DNA of 64,000 nucleotides, taken from contig NZ_JBHVOS010000019.1 in the NCBI RefSeq assembly GCF_042887685.1, forward strand, positions 44,526 to 108,525, read 5' to 3'. A program made the translations under genes and the position numbers. Under the pieces are notes generated by a model, which saw only the letters and a list, made by a program, of their open reading frames with translations, was not told the DNA's origin and searched no databases. Positions 47,005 to 56,979 of the stretch are shown piece after piece. This stretch comes from Oerskovia sp042887685 (GTDB lineage Bacteria > Actinomycetota > Actinomycetes > Actinomycetales > Cellulomonadaceae). How positions within the stretch are numbered: the stretch's first letter is position 1; every line of letters starts with the position of its first letter.

Positions 47005-47213
47005 GACGGGGGTGACGTACTTGGCCGCCGACGGTGACGCTCGCGCCCGCCGAGGGTGACGCTCGCGCCCGCCGAGGGTGACGCCCGCGTCCGCCGAGGG
47101 TGACGTACTTGTCCGCCGAGGGTGACGCTCGCGCCCGCCGAGGGTGACGCTCGCGCCCGCCGAGGGTGACGCTCGCGCCCGCTGAGGGCGACGGCTTCGC
47201 CCGTCGAAGTGAC
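47005..47213 (+). repeat. Phased 22-bp repeat array C (10 units)
   Basis: Cores GCCGAGGGTGAC (or with GCCGAC) start at 47027, 47049, 47071, 47093, 47115, 47137 and 47159. Decayed units lie at 47005, 47181 and 47203 on the same 22-bp register (the last lacks one base). The spacer GCTCGCGCCC is used five times. The array ends 62 bases before the inverted array D. Confidence 0.92.
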
Positions 47214-47275
47214 ACGTCTGCTGCCCGACGGCGTCGCTCAGTTCCCGGGGGCGTGTCCCCTTGGCCTTCGGGTCC

Positions 47276-47396
47276 GTCACCCTCGGCGGCTCGTGCGGTC
47301 ACCGTCGGCGACCAGGTGGTCACCGTCGGCGGTCTCGGGCGTCACCGTCGGCGAACAGGTACGTCGCCGTCGGCGGTTCTGGGCGTCACCCTCGGC
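47276..47396 (-). repeat. Phased 22-bp repeat array D (6 units, inverted)
   Basis: Cores GTCACC(C/G)TCGGC start at 47276, 47298, 47319, 47341, 47363 (GTCGCCGTCGGC) and 47385. The period is 22 except one 21 (47298 to 47319). Orientation is opposite to array C. It lies in the leader region of lpdA, ending 67 bases before its ATG. Confidence 0.9.
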
Positions 47397-47463
47397 GCTC
47401 CCCGGGCGACGTGTGACGCGATCGGTCGCTCCGCCGTCGGGCAGACGTCCTAGGCTGGTCCCC

Positions 47464-48867
<1,404 letters not shown>

Positions 48868-48905
48868 CCGAAGAGTACGTCGGCCAAGGTTAATCCGGCC
48901 GTTCA

Positions 48906-48934
48906 GGGGCCCAGACTCATCGAGTCTGGGCCCC
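48906..48934. terminator. lpdA terminator hairpin
   Basis: GGGGCCCAGACTC (48906-48918) pairs perfectly with GAGTCTGGGCCCC (48922-48934) around ATC. It lies between the convergent lpdA and HNH genes, so it probably serves both. Confidence 0.8.
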
Positions 48935-48944
48935 TCGCAGGTTG

Positions 48945-49889
48945 TCAGACAACCGGGAGCTTGTTCGACTTCCTCCTGTTGCATTTCCAGCACAAGGTCT
49001 GCAAGTTGTCGGGAGTGGAGAGCCCCCCCTTCGAAACCGGGATGACATGGTCCACCTCGAGAAGCAGGTGAGGCTCCGCTGCGAGCGAGACCGAGCAGTA
49101 CCGGCATGCGTGGTTGTCGCGCGACTTGATGAAGGTGCGTAGTCGAGCGGTCATCAGGGCACGCTGTCCGGCAGCGCTTTTTCGAAAGCGAATCTTCTGT
49201 GAAAGCACCTCGATAAGGGCGTCGATGGTTCGGGTGTCCAGAACGATCTTTGTCCGCTGAGAGCTGTTCCCGCCAGCACTGACGTACTCGAAGAAGTAGG
49301 TGGGGTATGGCACATTGATGGGAGACAGATCGACCCCGACGTGTGCCATGAACTCATCTGAGTAATGCTTCAGAATGAACGCGGGCGGATTGATCGATTT
49401 CGTGATGTCGGCCTCGCGCTGATGGAGGTTGCTCACGGCATCCTCAAGCCGCGCGATGCTCTCGCCGAGTCTCTCCACGTCGGCGAGGGTAGGCTCGTCG
49501 GACTTGATGTTGAAGTACTTCATCAAGTATTTGAGAGGGTCCGCACTGGCGTTTCGCACGACTTGCAGCGAACAGTTGTGCACGTTCGGGGCGTTGTATG
49601 CTGCAACATTCCTGTCCCGTCGGTAATTGTAATTGCTTGTGTTCTGAAACGAGGCCAGGTGCGCCTGGGCTCCCGTTGATGACGCGCCAAGCCGATAGGA
49701 GCCATGGGAACGTATTTCCGAGGTGTACGCTGCAACCTCGTTATGCTCGGTCACGACCGACGTGATCGCGTTCTTCTGGGCAAGGAACTCTTCGCTTGCA
49801 AAGTATCGCCTCTTGCGAATACTCCGAATCGCGGGAGGCAGGACTGTAAACGCCAAGACGACAAGTAGGATCGTCAGTAAGATCTCCAT
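48945..49889 (-). CDS. Membrane-anchored HNH endonuclease
   Basis: The protein is 314 residues. One transmembrane helix at residues 4-22 (LLTILLVVLAFTVLPPAI) is followed by a basic RKRR stop and a long cytosolic part of unknown fold with a coiled segment (DVERLGESIARLEDAVSNLHQREADI in pieces). The C-terminal HNH domain has CRYC, EVDHVIPVSKGGLSTPDNLQTLCWKCNRRKS in pieces, which holds the catalytic His and two zinc CxxC knuckles. The gene is clearly AT-richer than its surroundings, suggesting recent acquisition. A defence or mobile-element nuclease is possible, but the membrane anchor is unusual. Confidence 0.82.
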   Translation of the reverse strand: MEILLTILLVVLAFTVLPPAIRSIRKRRYFASEEFLAQKNAITSVVTEHNEVAAYTSEIRSHGSYRLGASSTGAQAHLASFQNTSNYNYRRDRNVAAYNAPNVHNCSLQVVRNASADPLKYLMKYFNIKSDEPTLADVERLGESIARLEDAVSNLHQREADITKSINPPAFILKHYSDEFMAHVGVDLSPINVPYPTYFFEYVSAGGNSSQRTKIVLDTRTIDALIEVLSQKIRFRKSAAGQRALMTARLRTFIKSRDNHACRYCSVSLAAEPHLLLEVDHVIPVSKGGLSTPDNLQTLCWKCNRRKSNKLPVV

Positions 49890-50294
49890 GCTGAGTGGCT
49901 GTCCTTTGCGGTTCGCTTCGTCGAGTAGGTTGGTTCTTGAGGGGGAAGTTGTGCTTGCAGCCGCCCGGATGAGGGTGTGCGTGCACCGTCCAACGCTGAG
50001 GCCTGTCGGAACGCTGTCCCGGTCATCCTTGCCCGGTCACTTGCCCCAGTTCAGTCGAGACCATAGCGAGGATCACTGGTTGAGTGGCGACCACGACGGA
50101 ATTTCACCCCCTTGAGCTCGGTGTTGCAGGGGTGTTGCGCATGGGGGCGGTTCAGTTGCGTGAACGACGTAGAGCGAAGGGGGCCGTTCGGCATGGTGTG
50201 GGTCCTGCTACATCGAGGTGACTATGAAGGTTGTCCGCGGTCAGGGCCACTGCGGGCCGAGGGGCCCGACGATGTGCCTGCCGAGCCGCGAGCT
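49890..50294. other. Gene-free AT-richer interval upstream of the HNH gene
   Basis: This is 405 bases of lower-GC, apparently non-coding DNA. It includes a GGTGTTGC direct duplication near 50121-50136 but no recognisable gene, tRNA or integrase remnant. It is probably part of the acquired segment and holds the HNH promoter. Confidence 0.55.
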
Positions 50295-50813
50295 TCAGTT
50301 GCCGGGGTCAACGCGTGCCTCTGTCCGAACCAACCGCACCTCGCTCACCCCGTCCTCCACCTTCACCACTCCGTCGGGCTCGAAGCCCTGCTTCGCGTAG
50401 AACGCCTGGGCTCGTGGGTTGGGGTCTGCGACCCAGAGCGCGGCGGAGTCACCGCCCGGGAGGACGGCGTTCATCAGTCCGTGTCCAGCCCCGCTGCCAT
50501 GGAACGCCTCCAGGAGGTACAGGACGTACAGCTGCGCGTCCCACGTCACGTCGGGATCGGTCGCCGGCCCGGCGAGGGCGATGCCGACGACCGTGTCATC
50601 GTCCACCGCGACAGCAGCCCGGAACGACCCGTACCGCTCCTCGGTGAGCACGGCCCGCCAGAAGCGGCGGCGCGCAGGGAGCAGGTCCGGGTCGTCGAGC
50701 ACCTCGTCGCGCATCAGCCCTCGATAGGTCTGCTGCCAGGACTCGACGTGGACGCTCGCCATGGCATCGGCGTCGTCGGGACGGGCTGGGCGGACGGTCA
50801 CGACAGGTCGCAT
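50295..50813 (-). CDS. GNAT-family N-acetyltransferase
   Basis: The protein is 172 residues. VTVRPARPDDADAMASVHVESWQQTYRG leads to DDTVVGIALAG, AQLYVLYLLEAFHGSGAGHGLMNAVL with the acetyl-CoA loop RGxG/A replaced by HGSGAGHGL, and ALWVADPNPRAQAFYAKQGFEPDG, quoted in pieces. It is a typical actinobacterial GNAT of unknown acceptor. ATG 50813 is chosen from the beta-strand layout. Confidence 0.88.
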   Translation of the reverse strand: MRPVVTVRPARPDDADAMASVHVESWQQTYRGLMRDEVLDDPDLLPARRRFWRAVLTEERYGSFRAAVAVDDDTVVGIALAGPATDPDVTWDAQLYVLYLLEAFHGSGAGHGLMNAVLPGGDSAALWVADPNPRAQAFYAKQGFEPDGVVKVEDGVSEVRLVRTEARVDPGN

Positions 50814-50929
50814 GGCGGCTCATGCTAGATGCTGCCGAGCGCTCCCGACGCCGGAGCCCACCTTCCGCGCGACGGCGCGCTCCGTCGTCGTGCACCTTGG
50901 GGGGCCTGCGCCCCGGGCGCCCACGGGGC

Positions 50930-51544
50930 CTACCCGACCCCGAACTCCCGCCGCAGCATCTCCCCGACCATCCCCGGCACGTCTACGGCCCCGGGGTGCA
51001 GCGCGTCGTACACCTGCAGCCCTTCCCAGGTGGAGATGAAGAGTGCGGCGCGTTCGTCGGGCGAGGCGCCGGCGTCGTCCAGCACCCCACGAGAACGCTG
51101 TGTCCGGATCATCCCGCCGATGATCGAGACCAGCACCTGGTGCCGTTCCTGCAGCACTGGCCGAGCGGGATGGCCGGGCGTCCCGGCCTCGGCGGAGAGG
51201 GTCGAGAGGAGCTGGACCAGGCCGGGCGCTTCCCGGTTGCGTTCGGCGACGTGCACGAACCCGTCGACGAGGTCGTCGGCGGTGAACTCCGAGGGCATCG
51301 ACGGTGGTGCGTGCTGTGCGTCGTGCCATTCGATGACTGCCAGCAGCAGCGCGGTCTTGTTGCCGAAGTGGTGCAGGAGGGTCGAGTGGTCGATCCCGGC
51401 CTCGCGGGCGATGCCGCGCAGGGAGGCCCCGTAGAACCCTTTCTGGGCGAAGGCCTCGGCGGCTCGGGCGACGATCGACTGCTTGGTCGCGCGCCCGGTG
51501 GCGTATCCCGACCGCCCGGTCGTGGCTGCTTGTTGCGTGGTCAC
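50930..51544 (-). CDS. TetR-family regulator of the GH3 operon
   Basis: The protein is 204 residues from GTG 51544 with GGAGGGG 6 bases upstream. The HTH IVARAAEAFAQKGFYGASLRGIAREAGIDHSTLLHHFGNKTALLLAV in pieces is classical TetR. The C-terminal ligand domain has ERHQVLVSIIGGMIRTQRSRG. It is divergent from the GH3 genes with the palindrome TCCACC-AAGT-GGTGGA between them, so it likely represses both units until a sugar-related ligand binds. Confidence 0.9.
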   Translation of the reverse strand: MTTQQAATTGRSGYATGRATKQSIVARAAEAFAQKGFYGASLRGIAREAGIDHSTLLHHFGNKTALLLAVIEWHDAQHAPPSMPSEFTADDLVDGFVHVAERNREAPGLVQLLSTLSAEAGTPGHPARPVLQERHQVLVSIIGGMIRTQRSRGVLDDAGASPDERAALFISTWEGLQVYDALHPGAVDVPGMVGEMLRREFGVG

Positions 51545-51586
51545 GGTGCATCCCCTCCGAGGTCAGAGGCTACCCCCTCACGTAAT

Positions 51587-51616
51587 TCCACCAAGTGGTG
51601 GACGTTGGGCTAGCAT
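51587..51616. promoter_or_regulatory. TetR operator and leaderless GH3 promoter
   Basis: TCCACC (51587-51592), AAGT and GGTGGA (51597-51602) form a perfect palindrome. TAGCAT at 51611-51616 is a -10 six bases before the GTG at 51623, which would make the GH3 mRNA leaderless. The palindrome then covers the -35 region, consistent with repression. Confidence 0.55.
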
Positions 51617-51622
51617 TGGGCC

Positions 51623-54175
51623 GTGCTTCCTCCTGACGCCCGACGACGTGCCCGTAGCGAGATGACCCTCACCGAGAAGGCCTCGCTCACCTCAGGCGCG
51701 AACTTCTGGAACACCAAGCCGGTCGACCGCCTCGGTGTTCCCTCGATCATGCTCACCGACGGCCCGCACGGTCTGCGCAAGCAGGGCGGGGCGGCCGACC
51801 ACCTCGGTCTCAACGCGAGCATCCCCGCCACGTGCTTCCCGACGGCCGCCACGCTCGCCAACAGCTGGGACCCGGGCCTGGTGGAGCGGGTCGGCGAGGC
51901 GCTCGGCACCGAGGCCGCTGCCGAGAACGTCAGCGTCCTGCTGGGCCCCGGCCTCAACATCAAGCGCAACCCGCTCGCGGGCCGCAACTTCGAGTACTTC
52001 TCCGAGGACCCGCTGCTCGCGGGCCGACTCGCCGCGGCGCAGATCCGCGGCATCCAGTCCCGCGGGGTGGGCGCGAGCGCCAAGCACTTCGCGGTGAACA
52101 GCCAGGAGACGCACCGCATGACGATGGACGAGGTCGTCGACGAGCGGGCACTCCACGAGACCTACCTCGAGGCGTTCCGCATCGCGGTCACCGAGGGCCG
52201 GCCCTGGACCGTCATGAGCTCGTACAACAAGGTCAACGGGACCTACGCGAACGAGCACCGCGAGCTCCTCGACGAGATCCTGCGCAAGCGGTGGGGCTTC
52301 GACGGCCTGGTCGTGACCGACTGGGGCGGCAACAACGACCGCGTCGCGGGCCTCGTCGCGGGCAACGCGCTCGAGATGCCGTCGACCGACGGCGTGACCG
52401 ACGCCGAGGTCGTGCGCGCGGTCGAGGAGGGGCGCCTCGACGAGGCAGTCCTCGACGCCCGCGTCGACGAGCTGCTCACGCTCATCGAGCGCACCGAGTC
52501 GGCACGCGCCGAGACCGCGCGCCCCCAGGGCGCCACGACTGACCGGCCCGACGGCGCCGCGCCCCTCGACAGCACCGCGCGCCCTGGTGGCACCACCACG
52601 CCCGACGGCGCCGCACCCGTCGACCTCGACGCGCACCACGCGCTCGCGGTCGAGGCCGCTCAGCGCTCGGTCGTCCTGCTGCGCAACGCCCGCGGCACCC
52701 TGCCGCTCGGACGGCACTCGGGGCGTGTCGCGGTGATCGGCGACTTCGCGGCGACCCCCCGGTACCAGGGCGCGGGCAGCTCGCTCGTCAACCCGACCCG
52801 GGTGGACGTGCCGCTCGACGCGCTGCGAGCCAGCGGCCTGGACGTCGTGGGCTACGAGCAGGGCTTCGCCCGCCGCGACGGGGGCCGGGGCGCGTGGGAC
52901 TCGCCGTCGTCGGCCCGCCGCCGCCGGCGCGCGGTGCGCCTCGCAGAGCGCGCCGACGTCGTGCTGCTCTTCCTCGGCCTGGACGAGTCGGCCGAGGCCG
53001 AGGGCGTCGACCGGACGCACATGCGGATCGCCCGCAACCAGCTCGCCCTCACGCGTGAGCTGACGAGGCTCGGGGTGCCCGTCGTGGTCGTGCTGGCCGG
53101 TGGCGCGCCCGTCGAGCTGCCGTTCGCCGAGCACGTCGACGCGATCGTGCACGGCTACCTCGGTGGTCAGGGCGGTGGCCAGGCGATCGCCGACGTGCTG
53201 ACCGGCGTGGTCGACCCGGCCGGACGCCTCGCCGAGACGTACCCGCTGCGCTACACCGACGTGCCGTCGTCGGCGACGTTCGGGCGGACCGAGGCGACGT
53301 CCGAGCACCGCGAGAGCATCTACGTCGGGTACCGCCACACAGACAAGGTCGGTCTGCCGGTCCGCTACCCGTTCGGGCACGGCCTGAGCTACACGACGTT
53401 CGAGCACAGCGACCTCGCCGCGGACCGCACGAGAGTCCGGGTCACGGTCACGAACACCGGCGAGCGTGCCGGCACCGAGACCGTGCAGGTCTACGTCGAG
53501 GCGCCGGGCGCGGCCCGGGGCGAGTTCCGCGCGCCCCGCGAGCTCGCCGGGTTCGCGAAGGTCACCCTGGAACCGGGGGAGAGCGCGAGCGTGACCGTCG
53601 ACCTCGCCGAGCACGCGTTCGACGCCTACGACACGGGCAGCCACGAGTGGCGCACCGTGCCGGGCACCTACACGGTCCAGGTCGGCGCGTCGTCACGCGA
53701 CCTCCGGGTGTCCGCGCCCGTCGTTGTCGACGGCGAGCCGTGGGCCCCCGACACCGCGGGGCTCCCGCACTACGCGAGCGGCCACGTGGACCGCGTCCCC
53801 GACGACGAGTTCGCGGCGCTGCTGGGGCGGACGCCCCCGGCGCAGGACTGGCCCGCGGGCCGTCCGCTCACGCGCGCCGACATCATCGCCCAGGCGCGCG
53901 GTCGTGGCGGCGTGGGAGGCGGCCTGGTCCGGCTCATCGACGCCGCCGGACGGCTGCTCATGCTGCTGGGGCGTCCCCACGCGGCGAACAACACCCGTTT
54001 CGTCCTCGACCTGCCGTTCCGGTCGGTGTCGCGGATGAGCGCAGGCACGGTCGACGAGGCGATGCTCGACGGCCTGCTGCTGATGGTCAACGGCCGGTTC
54101 TGGCGCGGTGTCCGCCGCCTGGTCCCGGCATGGCGTGCCCACGCGATGGCCGCGCGGGCTCGGAAGAAGGACTGA
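51623..54175 (+). CDS. Glycoside hydrolase family 3 beta-glucosidase-like protein
   Basis: The protein is 850 residues, GTG start. The N-terminal (alpha/beta)8 domain has MLTDGPHGLRKQGG, SAKHFAVNSQE, RNFEYFSEDPLL and the nucleophile Asp233 in VVTDWGG. The alpha/beta sandwich follows with RESIYVGYRHTD (likely acid/base Glu region) and PFGHGLSYTTFEHSD, then a fibronectin III domain. A 40-residue low-complexity linker (about 293-333) is built from GCCCGACGGCG repeat DNA. After residue 730 there is an unusual 120-residue C-terminal extension rich in Arg and Ala. No signal peptide is visible, so it is probably cytosolic. Confidence 0.92.
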   Translation: MLPPDARRRARSEMTLTEKASLTSGANFWNTKPVDRLGVPSIMLTDGPHGLRKQGGAADHLGLNASIPATCFPTAATLANSWDPGLVERVGEALGTEAAAENVSVLLGPGLNIKRNPLAGRNFEYFSEDPLLAGRLAAAQIRGIQSRGVGASAKHFAVNSQETHRMTMDEVVDERALHETYLEAFRIAVTEGRPWTVMSSYNKVNGTYANEHRELLDEILRKRWGFDGLVVTDWGGNNDRVAGLVAGNALEMPSTDGVTDAEVVRAVEEGRLDEAVLDARVDELLTLIERTESARAETARPQGATTDRPDGAAPLDSTARPGGTTTPDGAAPVDLDAHHALAVEAAQRSVVLLRNARGTLPLGRHSGRVAVIGDFAATPRYQGAGSSLVNPTRVDVPLDALRASGLDVVGYEQGFARRDGGRGAWDSPSSARRRRRAVRLAERADVVLLFLGLDESAEAEGVDRTHMRIARNQLALTRELTRLGVPVVVVLAGGAPVELPFAEHVDAIVHGYLGGQGGGQAIADVLTGVVDPAGRLAETYPLRYTDVPSSATFGRTEATSEHRESIYVGYRHTDKVGLPVRYPFGHGLSYTTFEHSDLAADRTRVRVTVTNTGERAGTETVQVYVEAPGAARGEFRAPRELAGFAKVTLEPGESASVTVDLAEHAFDAYDTGSHEWRTVPGTYTVQVGASSRDLRVSAPVVVDGEPWAPDTAGLPHYASGHVDRVPDDEFAALLGRTPPAQDWPAGRPLTRADIIAQARGRGGVGGGLVRLIDAAGRLLMLLGRPHAANNTRFVLDLPFRSVSRMSAGTVDEAMLDGLLLMVNGRFWRGVRRLVPAWRAHAMAARARKKD

Positions 54176-54181
54176 GAAGGA

Positions 54182-56926
54182 ATGGCGACACGCACTGAGA
54201 TCAAGCGGGACGCCGTCGCGCGCGCACAGGAGCTGCGCGCGACCAGGCGGGCCCGGCGCGCCGAGCTGAAGGCGATGGAGCCGCAGGAGCGCAGGGCGGC
54301 CAAGGCCGCCGACAAGCGTGCGGCCCGTGAGGCGCGCAAGACCGCCAAGGCGGAGCGGACCGCGGCGCGCGCCGGGATGACCCGGGCCGAGCGCCGCGAG
54401 GACAGGCGCCGCGCGCGCGTCAACCGCAAGGTCGAGCACCGGCCCCGCCGCGCTGTCGGCTGGGGCGTCACGGCCGTGGCCGTGGTCGGGATCGGCGCCC
54501 TCGTGGCGCCGTTCGCGAGCTCGATCGGGTTCCTCATGTCGATCGAGTACGACTCGTCCTCGCCGGCCGGCGTGGCCGCCCGGGAGAACGCCGCCCAGGT
54601 GTCGGAGGACGTCTCGGACGAGGGCATCGTCCTGCTCAAGAACGAGGGCGGTGTCCTGCCGCTCGCGGACGAGACCCTCAACGTGTTCAGCTTCGCGTCG
54701 TTCAACCTGATCCTCGGGGGCGGCGGGTCCGGCGGCAGCAACCAGTCGCAGTCCGTCCAGCTCTACGACGCCCTCGCCGACCAGGGGATCACGGTCAACC
54801 CGGACCTCAAGGCGACCATGGAGGAGGCGGGTGCCACGACCGAGACGGGCGGCGCCAACGGGCTCCTGCAGATCGCGGGCGCGATGATCGGCGGCGGTGA
54901 CGAGGGCGAGCCCGCCCCCGACTACCTGACCGACGACGTCATGGCGCAGGCCGCAGAGTTCTCCGGCACGGCCCTCGTGGTCGTCGGCAACGACGGCGTC
55001 GAGGGCCAGGACATGAGCCCCGAGCAGCTGCGCCTGACCGACGAGCAGCGCGCGCTCTTCGACAAGGTCACGGCCTCGTTCGACGACGTCGTGGTGGTCG
55101 TGAACTCGGGCAACCAGCTGGAGCTCGGCTTCCTCGACGAGTACCCGCAGATCCGGTCCGCGGTGTGGATCGGCACGCCGGGTCCGCGCGGTGCGGTCTC
55201 GCTCGCCAAGGTGCTGACGGGCGACGTGAACCCGTCGGGCCGCCTGACCGACACCTACGCCTACGACGTGACGAGCGCCCCGGCGGTCGCCAACGTGGGC
55301 GACTTCGACTACGCCAACGTCAAGCGCTCCTACCTCGACTACGAGGAGGGCATCTACGTCGGCTATCGCTACTACGAGACCCGCTACGCGGGTGACGAGG
55401 CGGGCTACGCGCAGGCCGTGCAGTTCCCCTTCGGCCACGGACTGAGCTACACGACGTTCGCGCACGAGGCAGCGGCGCCGCGCGTCGACGGCGAGACGAT
55501 CAGCGTCGACGTCACGGTGACCAACACGGGCGGCACGGCGGGCAAGGACGTCGTGCAGGTGTACTTCTCGGCCCCGTACACGCCGGGCGGCATCGAGAAG
55601 TCGGCGATCGAGCTCGCGGGCTACGACAAGACGGCGATGCTCCAGCCGGGGGAGTCCGAGACCGTGACCGTCACGTTCGACGTGCGCGACATGGCCTCCT
55701 GGGACACCGAGGGACACGGCGCGTACCTGCTCGAGGCCGGGACCTACCAGGTGTCCGTCCGCACCGACGTCCACACCCCGGTCGCGCGGTTCGACCACGT
55801 CGTGGCCGAGGACGTCGTCTACGCCACGGACGCCGACACGGGGCACGAGCTCACCAACCGCTTCGACTACGTCGAGGGCGACCTGACCTACCTCTCGCGC
55901 GCCGACTGGGAGGGCACGTATCCGCAGGCGCCCGAGGCCGGCGCGACGGCCTCCGACGAGCTGCTCGCGCGCATGGACCCGGAGATCGAGCCCGCCGAGG
56001 GCGAGACGCCGACCTACGGCGCCGACAACGGCCTCGTCCTGGCCGACCTCGCGGGACTCGACCGCGACGACCCCCGGTGGGACGAGTTCCTCGACCAGCT
56101 CACGCTCGACGAGCAGGTCGACCTCTTCGCCAAGGGCGCGTACCGGACGCACGAGGTCGAGCGCCTGGGCATCCCGGCGATGGACCTGCTCGACGGTCCG
56201 GCCGGGCTGAACTCCCTGTTCAGCTCGCTCGAGGCGGCCGCCTACCCGACCCAGATCGTCGTGGCCTCGACGTGGAACGACGACCTCGCCCGCGCGGTCG
56301 GCGAGTCCGTGGGGACCGAGGCGAACGCCTACGGCATCGAGGGCTGGTACGCCCCGGGCATGAACCTGCACCGCACGGCCCTGGGTGGTCGCGACTTCGA
56401 GTACTTCTCGGAGGACCCGCACCTGTCGGGCATGATGTCGGCCGCGATGGTCTCGGGCGCCGAGAGCAAGGGCGTCCTGACCTTCATGAAGCACTTCGTG
56501 CTCAACGAGCAGGAGGTCAACGCCCGTACCGGCGTGAACGTCTTCGTCGACGAGCAGACGCTGCGCGAGCTGTACCTCAAGCCCTTCGAGATCACGGTCA
56601 AGGAGGCCGACCCGACCGGTGCCATGAGCTCGTTCATCAACATGGGCGGCGTGTGGGCGGGCGGCAACGAGCAGCTCCTGCAGGACGTGCTCCGCGGCGA
56701 GTGGGGCTTCCAGGGCGTCGTCTCGACCGACGCGGTGCTCGGGGCCTGGATGGATCCCGGCCTCGCGGCCCGCTACGGCAACGACCTGATGCTCGCGATG
56801 CTCCCGGGCTCGGACAAGGCGACGAAGGCCGCGGTCGACCAGGACCCGGTGGGGGTGGGCAACGCTCTGCGTGACCGCGTCCACACGATCCTGTACACCA
56901 CGCTGCAGACCACGCTCTTCGAGTGA
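54182..56926 (+). CDS. Membrane-anchored, circularly permuted GH3 glycosidase
   Basis: The protein is 914 residues. Residues 1-88 form an Arg/Lys/Ala-rich helical cytoplasmic tail. One transmembrane helix (about 90-118, VGWGVTAVAVVGIGALVAPF) follows. The GH3 C-terminal sandwich comes first (SDEGIVLLKNEGGVLPL, then EEGIYVGYRYYETRY, PFGHGLSYTTFAHE and an FnIII-like segment). The TIM-barrel N-domain comes second (MDLLDGPAGLNSLFSSLE, MNLHRTALGGRDFEYFSEDP, MKHFVLNEQE), with the nucleophile Asp850 in VSTDAVLG. This order is the reverse of normal GH3. It is predicted to be extracellular and tethered by an N-in helix. It lies 6 bases after the first GH3 gene, in one operon. Confidence 0.92.
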   Translation: MATRTEIKRDAVARAQELRATRRARRAELKAMEPQERRAAKAADKRAAREARKTAKAERTAARAGMTRAERREDRRRARVNRKVEHRPRRAVGWGVTAVAVVGIGALVAPFASSIGFLMSIEYDSSSPAGVAARENAAQVSEDVSDEGIVLLKNEGGVLPLADETLNVFSFASFNLILGGGGSGGSNQSQSVQLYDALADQGITVNPDLKATMEEAGATTETGGANGLLQIAGAMIGGGDEGEPAPDYLTDDVMAQAAEFSGTALVVVGNDGVEGQDMSPEQLRLTDEQRALFDKVTASFDDVVVVVNSGNQLELGFLDEYPQIRSAVWIGTPGPRGAVSLAKVLTGDVNPSGRLTDTYAYDVTSAPAVANVGDFDYANVKRSYLDYEEGIYVGYRYYETRYAGDEAGYAQAVQFPFGHGLSYTTFAHEAAAPRVDGETISVDVTVTNTGGTAGKDVVQVYFSAPYTPGGIEKSAIELAGYDKTAMLQPGESETVTVTFDVRDMASWDTEGHGAYLLEAGTYQVSVRTDVHTPVARFDHVVAEDVVYATDADTGHELTNRFDYVEGDLTYLSRADWEGTYPQAPEAGATASDELLARMDPEIEPAEGETPTYGADNGLVLADLAGLDRDDPRWDEFLDQLTLDEQVDLFAKGAYRTHEVERLGIPAMDLLDGPAGLNSLFSSLEAAAYPTQIVVASTWNDDLARAVGESVGTEANAYGIEGWYAPGMNLHRTALGGRDFEYFSEDPHLSGMMSAAMVSGAESKGVLTFMKHFVLNEQEVNARTGVNVFVDEQTLRELYLKPFEITVKEADPTGAMSSFINMGGVWAGGNEQLLQDVLRGEWGFQGVVSTDAVLGAWMDPGLAARYGNDLMLAMLPGSDKATKAAVDQDPVGVGNALRDRVHTILYTTLQTTLFE

Positions 56927-56979
56927 TCCGGACCTGACCCGCAATGCCCGACGGCGGGAGCGACGAGTGCCGGGGAGCC

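Noticed and set aside
46894..47463. Long open frames crossing arrays C and D
   Set aside because: High GC and the repeat give stop-free frames in several registers, and three repeats (66 bases) preserve reading frame. The peptides are low-complexity Arg/Pro/Ser and have no binding site or homology.
49890..50294. Integrase or transposase remnant beside the HNH gene
   Set aside because: No frame with recognisable integrase or transposase residues, and no inverted or direct flanking repeats were found.
56927..56979. A gene between the GH3 operon and the MFS gene
   Set aside because: The 53-base gap holds only a GCCCGACGGCG copy and is too short.
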